The position numbers and the translations under genes are program-made. The notes below the pieces were generated by a model. It saw nothing but the letters and a program-made list of their open reading frames with translations, was not told where the DNA came from and did no database searches. Positions 42,861-46,251 of a stretch of 46,251 nucleotides of DNA are shown in pieces (the first letter of the stretch is position 1; the number at the start of each line of letters is the position of its first letter). This DNA comes from Paracoccaceae bacterium (lineage in GTDB: Bacteria; Pseudomonadota; Alphaproteobacteria; Rhodobacterales; Rhodobacteraceae): assembly GCA_023260655.1 (NCBI GenBank), contig JALQUU010000018.1, forward strand, positions 1-46,251, given 5' to 3'.

Positions 42861-44086
42861 GGGGCAAGGCTGCGGTATCTGGACGCCGGCGCTTCGATCC
42901 GGCTTGGCGAGGGCGAACGTCCTGCATAGCGTTCGGCGAGGGAAACGGGGCCAGCCGTGATCTGGAAATAGTCGTAGTCCCCCGGTCGATTGAAGGCGCA
43001 GAGATACTGGAAATGCAGGCGAAAAAAGCGCCAGCGCAGTGCTTTCCATTTCTCGGCACTCTGCGTTTGCGTGAAGGCCGCAGAGACCACCAGAGGCCAG
43101 CGTTTATTGGCGGGCGCTACGCCACTCACCCCGACCGGATCGCACAGAGCGAAGGCACACCCATCCCCCGGCGCTGTCACATCGATCCACGTCAGAGCAT
43201 CGGTTGCCGAGAGAAATGCCAGATCGGCACGCAGCCGCCACGCATCTCGCAGGAAACTCACCATCGGCACCACTTGCCCAAGGGACAGGAAGGCGAGTTG
43301 TGACCCAAGGCTAGGCATCCGCCCTGCCCGGATCAGATCGGCCAATACAGAGACCGCTAGGTGCGCACCCGAGGAGTGGCCGACAACAAGCACCTCGTCC
43401 CAATCCTCGCCAAGGGCTTCGGCAATCCGGTTCTGGAACTCCGCCATCCGCGCTTCAAGCTCCGGCGGGTTCCGGCCCTTCCAACGAGCGGAATAGGCGT
43501 AATCATGCATGAGGTAGAAAACGAAGAACTGCCCGTCTTTGCGTTTGATCCAGTCCAATAGTGCGCAAGCTGGAAGGACGCCAAGCGCCAAGCCAAGGCC
43601 TTGAGCGATCAGGCTAGTGCCGAGCAGCACTCCGGCTACCTTCGCAGTCGCCCACCAGATCAGGAGGGCCAAGCCCCCCAAGAGAATGATCGCGCCGACC
43701 GGATATAGGGCCGCAAGCACAGGCCCTTTCCGAAGGCGCATCAGCCGCCAGAGGGCACCTGTCGAGATATATTCCCATGCCGTTCGCACGAGTTGGCCGT
43801 AGGTGGCGGGAATGGAGTTGGACATGGATTGGCGTACGATGTCCGACCAGACCAGCACCTCGAATTCTGCATGAACTGACTGGCCGGCAATCTCGGCATC
43901 GACTTGCCAGCCATAGGATCCTTCCCGTTTCATGGGCTTCAACACGAGCCCATAGCCGGAAATCGCGGCCTGATCCGCGCCTTCCTTGCGTTAGAGCTCG
44001 CGGTATCTGCGGGGATGAATCGGATCATAACCGGGAATGTAAAACACCCGGCGCCGCCTGATCGTTTGGGCTGTTTGATCGTTCAT
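42857..44086 (-). pseudogene. Membrane-linked alpha/beta hydrolase gene interrupted by an ochre codon
   Basis: The original gene most likely starts at ATG 44086 (TAGGAG before it) with IRRRRVFYIPGYDPIHPRRYREL, then meets TAA at 43991-43993 after 31 codons and continues in the same frame as RKEGADQAAISGYGLVLKP, so one base in a tyrosine codon explains the break. The rest has two hydrophobic helices near LAALYPVGAIILLGGLALLI and IAQGLGLALGVLP, then a hydrolase elbow VVGHSSGAHLAVSV. A restart at ATG 43945 or 43930, or a nearby GTG, could still make the later part. It overlaps the cytochrome P450 start (ATGA), so the two are a coupled pair. Confidence 0.75.
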
Positions 44087-44163
44087 TTATTCGGCTCCTA
44101 CGCGTTCAGGATAGCCGAGAAATGGGCGCAGGTAAGGCCAAGAAATGCCACCACTGCGGCGGT

Positions 44164-44916
44164 TCAACCAAGATTGGCCAAGGACGGAAACGTTTCCAAG
44201 AGCCAATAGGAAAACGCGGAAAAGCCGCCCGTCAGCATCAAAAGGCCGATGGTCCAGAGGAGGAGGCCCATGATTCTTTCGATCCGATCCAAATTCCGCT
44301 TCATCCAGCCCATCGCCCCCGTCATCCGAGGCAGGAAGGCCGCTACAAGCAGGAACGGCACACCAAGGCCGATGGCGTAAACCGCCAGAAGCAACGTGCC
44401 ACGCACGAGCGAGCCTTCGGAGGCGGCCAAAGAGAGGATCGCGCCCAACTGCGGGCCGATGCAAGGCGTCCAACCAAAGGCGAAGGCAAGCCCCAATACA
44501 TAGGCACCAAACGCTGAACCGCCCCGGTCCCCTGCGTCGATCCGGGCTTCCTGCATCAGAAAAGGGATGCGGAGAATGCCAAGGAAATGCAGACCGAAGA
44601 CCATCACGAGGAGGCCTGCCACCGTGTTGAACCAGTCCTGATACTGGAGGAACAGGGTGCCAATTGCGGAAGCAGTAAAGCCGAGAAACAGGAAGACGGT
44701 GGAAAGACCGAGGACGAAAAACACTGCCGGAAGAAGTGCGCGATTTCTCGGGGTTTGACCGGATGTCAGATCCGCAATCGACACGCCGGACATATAGGCC
44801 AGATAGGGCGGCACGATCGGCAGAACGCAAGGCGACAAGAACGAGATGAGCCCCGCGAAGAGGGCAACCATCATGGCGGGCAAGAGGCCAACGTCTATGA
44901 TCTCGATTCCGAACAT
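44164..44916 (-). CDS. ccdA: Cytochrome c biogenesis protein CcdA
   Basis: A 250-residue six-helix membrane protein that carries electrons from cytoplasmic thioredoxin to periplasmic thiol proteins for cytochrome c maturation. The two redox cysteines are in FLSPCVLPIVPPYLAYMSG (first helix) and FGWTPCIGPQLGAIL (fourth helix). It is the short DsbD-like CcdA type without periplasmic domains. The ATG is at 44916, and it lies downstream of rne behind a terminator. The next gene is 77 bp further. Confidence 0.92.
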   Translation of the reverse strand: MFGIEIIDVGLLPAMMVALFAGLISFLSPCVLPIVPPYLAYMSGVSIADLTSGQTPRNRALLPAVFFVLGLSTVFLFLGFTASAIGTLFLQYQDWFNTVAGLLVMVFGLHFLGILRIPFLMQEARIDAGDRGGSAFGAYVLGLAFAFGWTPCIGPQLGAILSLAASEGSLVRGTLLLAVYAIGLGVPFLLVAAFLPRMTGAMGWMKRNLDRIERIMGLLLWTIGLLMLTGGFSAFSYWLLETFPSLANLG

Positions 44917-44932
44917 GGGTTCCGTCTACCTC

Positions 44933-44964
44933 AAGAAAAACGCCCCGTCACGAGGACGGGGCGT
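44933..44964 (-). terminator. Intrinsic terminator of rne
   Basis: On the minus strand ACGCCCCGTC and GACGGGGCGT form a 10-bp stem with a five-base loop, then TTTTTCTT. It starts 19 bp past the rne stop codon and ends 17 bp before the ccdA start. Confidence 0.85.
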
Positions 44965-44982
44965 CACATTGATTTGAGTGGC

Positions 44983-46251
44983 TTAACGCCCGAGGCTCCA
45001 CCAGCCCTTTTTCTTAGGCTTGGCTGGATCTTCAACCTCCGGCTCTGGCTTCGGCGCTTCTGCCGCCACGAGTTCGGCGACCGGAGCAGGCTGCGGTTCC
45101 GGCGCGGGTGCCGGAGCCGGTTCGGCTGCAGCAACCGGAGCTTCAACAGGCGCTTCAGCCGCTTGTTCGCTTACCTCTGCGGGGGCCTCTTTCGCGGCTT
45201 TTTTGGTCCGCCGCGGTTTAGCCTCATCGGATTTGGTGGCTGCGGCCTTAGTACGCTTCGCGGGTTTCTTGGCGGCAGGCTTTTCGGCCTCCGCCTCACT
45301 TGCAGCGGTCTCGGCGGCAACGGGTGCTTCGGTTGGCTCTGCATCCGCAGTTTGATCAGCCACAGGCTCCGCCTTGGCGTCTTTCTTCTTGCCAGAACGG
45401 CTCGAAGACGAACGACGCACAGATTTCTTCGGAGCAGGCGCTTCCGCGGGTTCCGACGCTTCCGCGGTTTCAGCCGGAGCTTCCGACGCTGCTTCTTCAG
45501 CGGCCTCTACAGGCGCTTCCGACGTGGCCTCATCGCCCTCTTCGTCTTCTCCGTCGCTATCGGCATCGGCGTCTTGTGTCGAGGCTTCCCCGTTCTCGGA
45601 GTTCCGGCCCGAACGACGACGACGACGACGGCGCTTCTTCTTCGGCTTGGCTTCACCTTCGGAAGCTTCAACGGCGACTGCCGCTTCCTCTTCTTCGACT
45701 TCGACCTCTTCGATCACTTCGGCCACAACGGCCTCATCGACCTCATCCATGATCGCCGCATCACCCGTGATAACCGGAACATCGGGCACCACGCGGATGG
45801 CAGTCTTGAACTTCTCGATGGTGTAGTCCGGCGAGATCAGCGAGGGATCGCCCTCGATGCGCACCGACATTGCGTAGCGCGCTTCGATCATGCCGACATG
45901 CTCGCGCTTCTGGTTCATCAGGTAGTTGGCGATGGACACAGGGCACTTCACAAGCACTTCGCGGGAACGACGGCGAGTGCCTTCCTCTTCCACAGCGCGC
46001 AGGATCGTCAGGGCAAGGTTGTCATCCGAGCGCACGAGGCCCGTGCCGTGGCAATGTGCACAGGGCTGGGTCGTGGCTTCGATCATGCCCGGGCGTAGGC
46101 GCTGACGGGACATTTCGAGAAGGCCGAAACCGGAGATGCGGCCCACCTGAATGCGGGCGCGGTCGGTTTTCAGCTTGTCTTTCAAGCGCTTCTCGACGGA
46201 GGCGTTATTCTTGCGCTCGTCCATGTCGATGAAGTCGATCACGATGAGGCC
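44983..46251 (-). CDS. rne: Ribonuclease E/G, C-terminal part (5' end outside window)
   Basis: The visible 422 residues begin inside the catalytic DNase I-like domain (GLIVIDFIDMDERKNNASVEKRL), pass DRARIQVGRISGFGLLEMSRQRLRP and the zinc-link motif PCAHCHGTG (CxxC), and end in a long low-complexity scaffold region. The scaffold has an arginine block (KKKRRRRRRRSGR), and many Ala/Glu/Pro/Lys repeats, ending in KKKGWWSLGR. RNase E starts mRNA decay and rRNA processing and scaffolds the degradosome. The length of the scaffold is normal for alphaproteobacteria. The gene continues beyond the right edge. Confidence 0.93.
   Translation of the reverse strand, partial: GLIVIDFIDMDERKNNASVEKRLKDKLKTDRARIQVGRISGFGLLEMSRQRLRPGMIEATTQPCAHCHGTGLVRSDDNLALTILRAVEEEGTRRRSREVLVKCPVSIANYLMNQKREHVGMIEARYAMSVRIEGDPSLISPDYTIEKFKTAIRVVPDVPVITGDAAIMDEVDEAVVAEVIEEVEVEEEEAAVAVEASEGEAKPKKKRRRRRRRSGRNSENGEASTQDADADSDGEDEEGDEATSEAPVEAAEEAASEAPAETAEASEPAEAPAPKKSVRRSSSSRSGKKKDAKAEPVADQTADAEPTEAPVAAETAASEAEAEKPAAKKPAKRTKAAATKSDEAKPRRTKKAAKEAPAEVSEQAAEAPVEAPVAAAEPAPAPAPEPQPAPVAELVAAEAPKPEPEVEDPAKPKKKGWWSLGR

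Noticed and set aside
45595-45660. Short repeats in the rne scaffold region (runs of CGA/GAC triplets)
   Set aside because: They encode the arginine-rich part of RNase E; this is low-complexity coding sequence and not CRISPR or a mobile element.
1-46251. tRNA genes, CRISPR arrays, insertion sequences, prophage or known defence systems
   Set aside because: I looked for cloverleaf-like blocks in the gaps, regularly spaced repeats, transposase motifs and phage proteins and saw none that I could support.

Overview
The window looks like chromosome from an alphaproteobacterium of the order Rhodobacterales. The signs are high GC coding sequence (about 50% only in the first 0.9 kb), an F0 operon ordered atpI-atpB-atpE-b'-atpF without the F1 genes, gyrA followed by DUF4169 and RHH_4 genes, a NasT-type regulator, class II HMG-CoA reductase, a PrpE-type propionyl-CoA ligase, and two kinds of dispersed intergenic repeat. 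The taxonomic call is inference from gene content and protein flavour.

Layout. 1-1343: low-GC accessory gene of unknown function, a small remnant frame and a repeat copy. 1344-8103: housekeeping and small genes (nadK, glyA, DUF817 membrane protein, esterase-like hydrolase, small membrane protein, cytochrome b561, glutathionyl-hydroquinone reductase-like GST). 8186-10005: two late cobalamin genes. 10059-14684: a lytic transglycosylase cut by an amber codon, convergent with smc. 14867-16924: a GNAT gene and the wreck of an assimilatory nitrate locus (nasT intact, nasS broken and fused to the tail of a SUMT gene). 17049-24372: HMG-CoA reductase and amidase, then prpE and maeB (propionate and C4 metabolism), with a cluster of TTTGCAAA-type sites before prpE. 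24600-29578: tightly coupled nucleoside salvage operon cupin-cdd-deoA-deoB-add. 29562-32091: lipoprotein, polytopic membrane protein and a GntR regulator. 32177-34777: F0 operon. 35011-37992: secreted hydrolase with ArsR regulator, then trpA-lysR. 38334-41509: gyrA and two small genes. 41496-46251: rne (partial), ccdA, a broken hydrolase gene and a cytochrome P450, all on the minus strand.

How the genes work together. The salvage operon converts nucleosides to bases and pentose phosphate; its first gene, a VOC plus double-cupin protein, has no assigned role. PrpE activates propionate and MaeB draws C4 acids to pyruvate, so the two adjacent genes fit growth on short-chain acids. The F0 operon carries an intercistronic hairpin after atpE that may help raise c-subunit output.

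Most striking. I did not find a clear new multi-gene system. The strongest signals are (1) a deletion scar in the nitrate assimilation locus, (2) three separate genes each broken by one in-frame stop codon (mltB-like, nasS, alpha/beta hydrolase), (3) a 54-bp repeat present twice with three mismatches, (4) a second repeat type with a fixed hairpin, box and terminator plan, (5) helically phased TTTGCAAA sites before prpE, (6) paired DnaA-box-like sites before smc, and (7) glycine in place of the quinolone-contact serine of GyrA.
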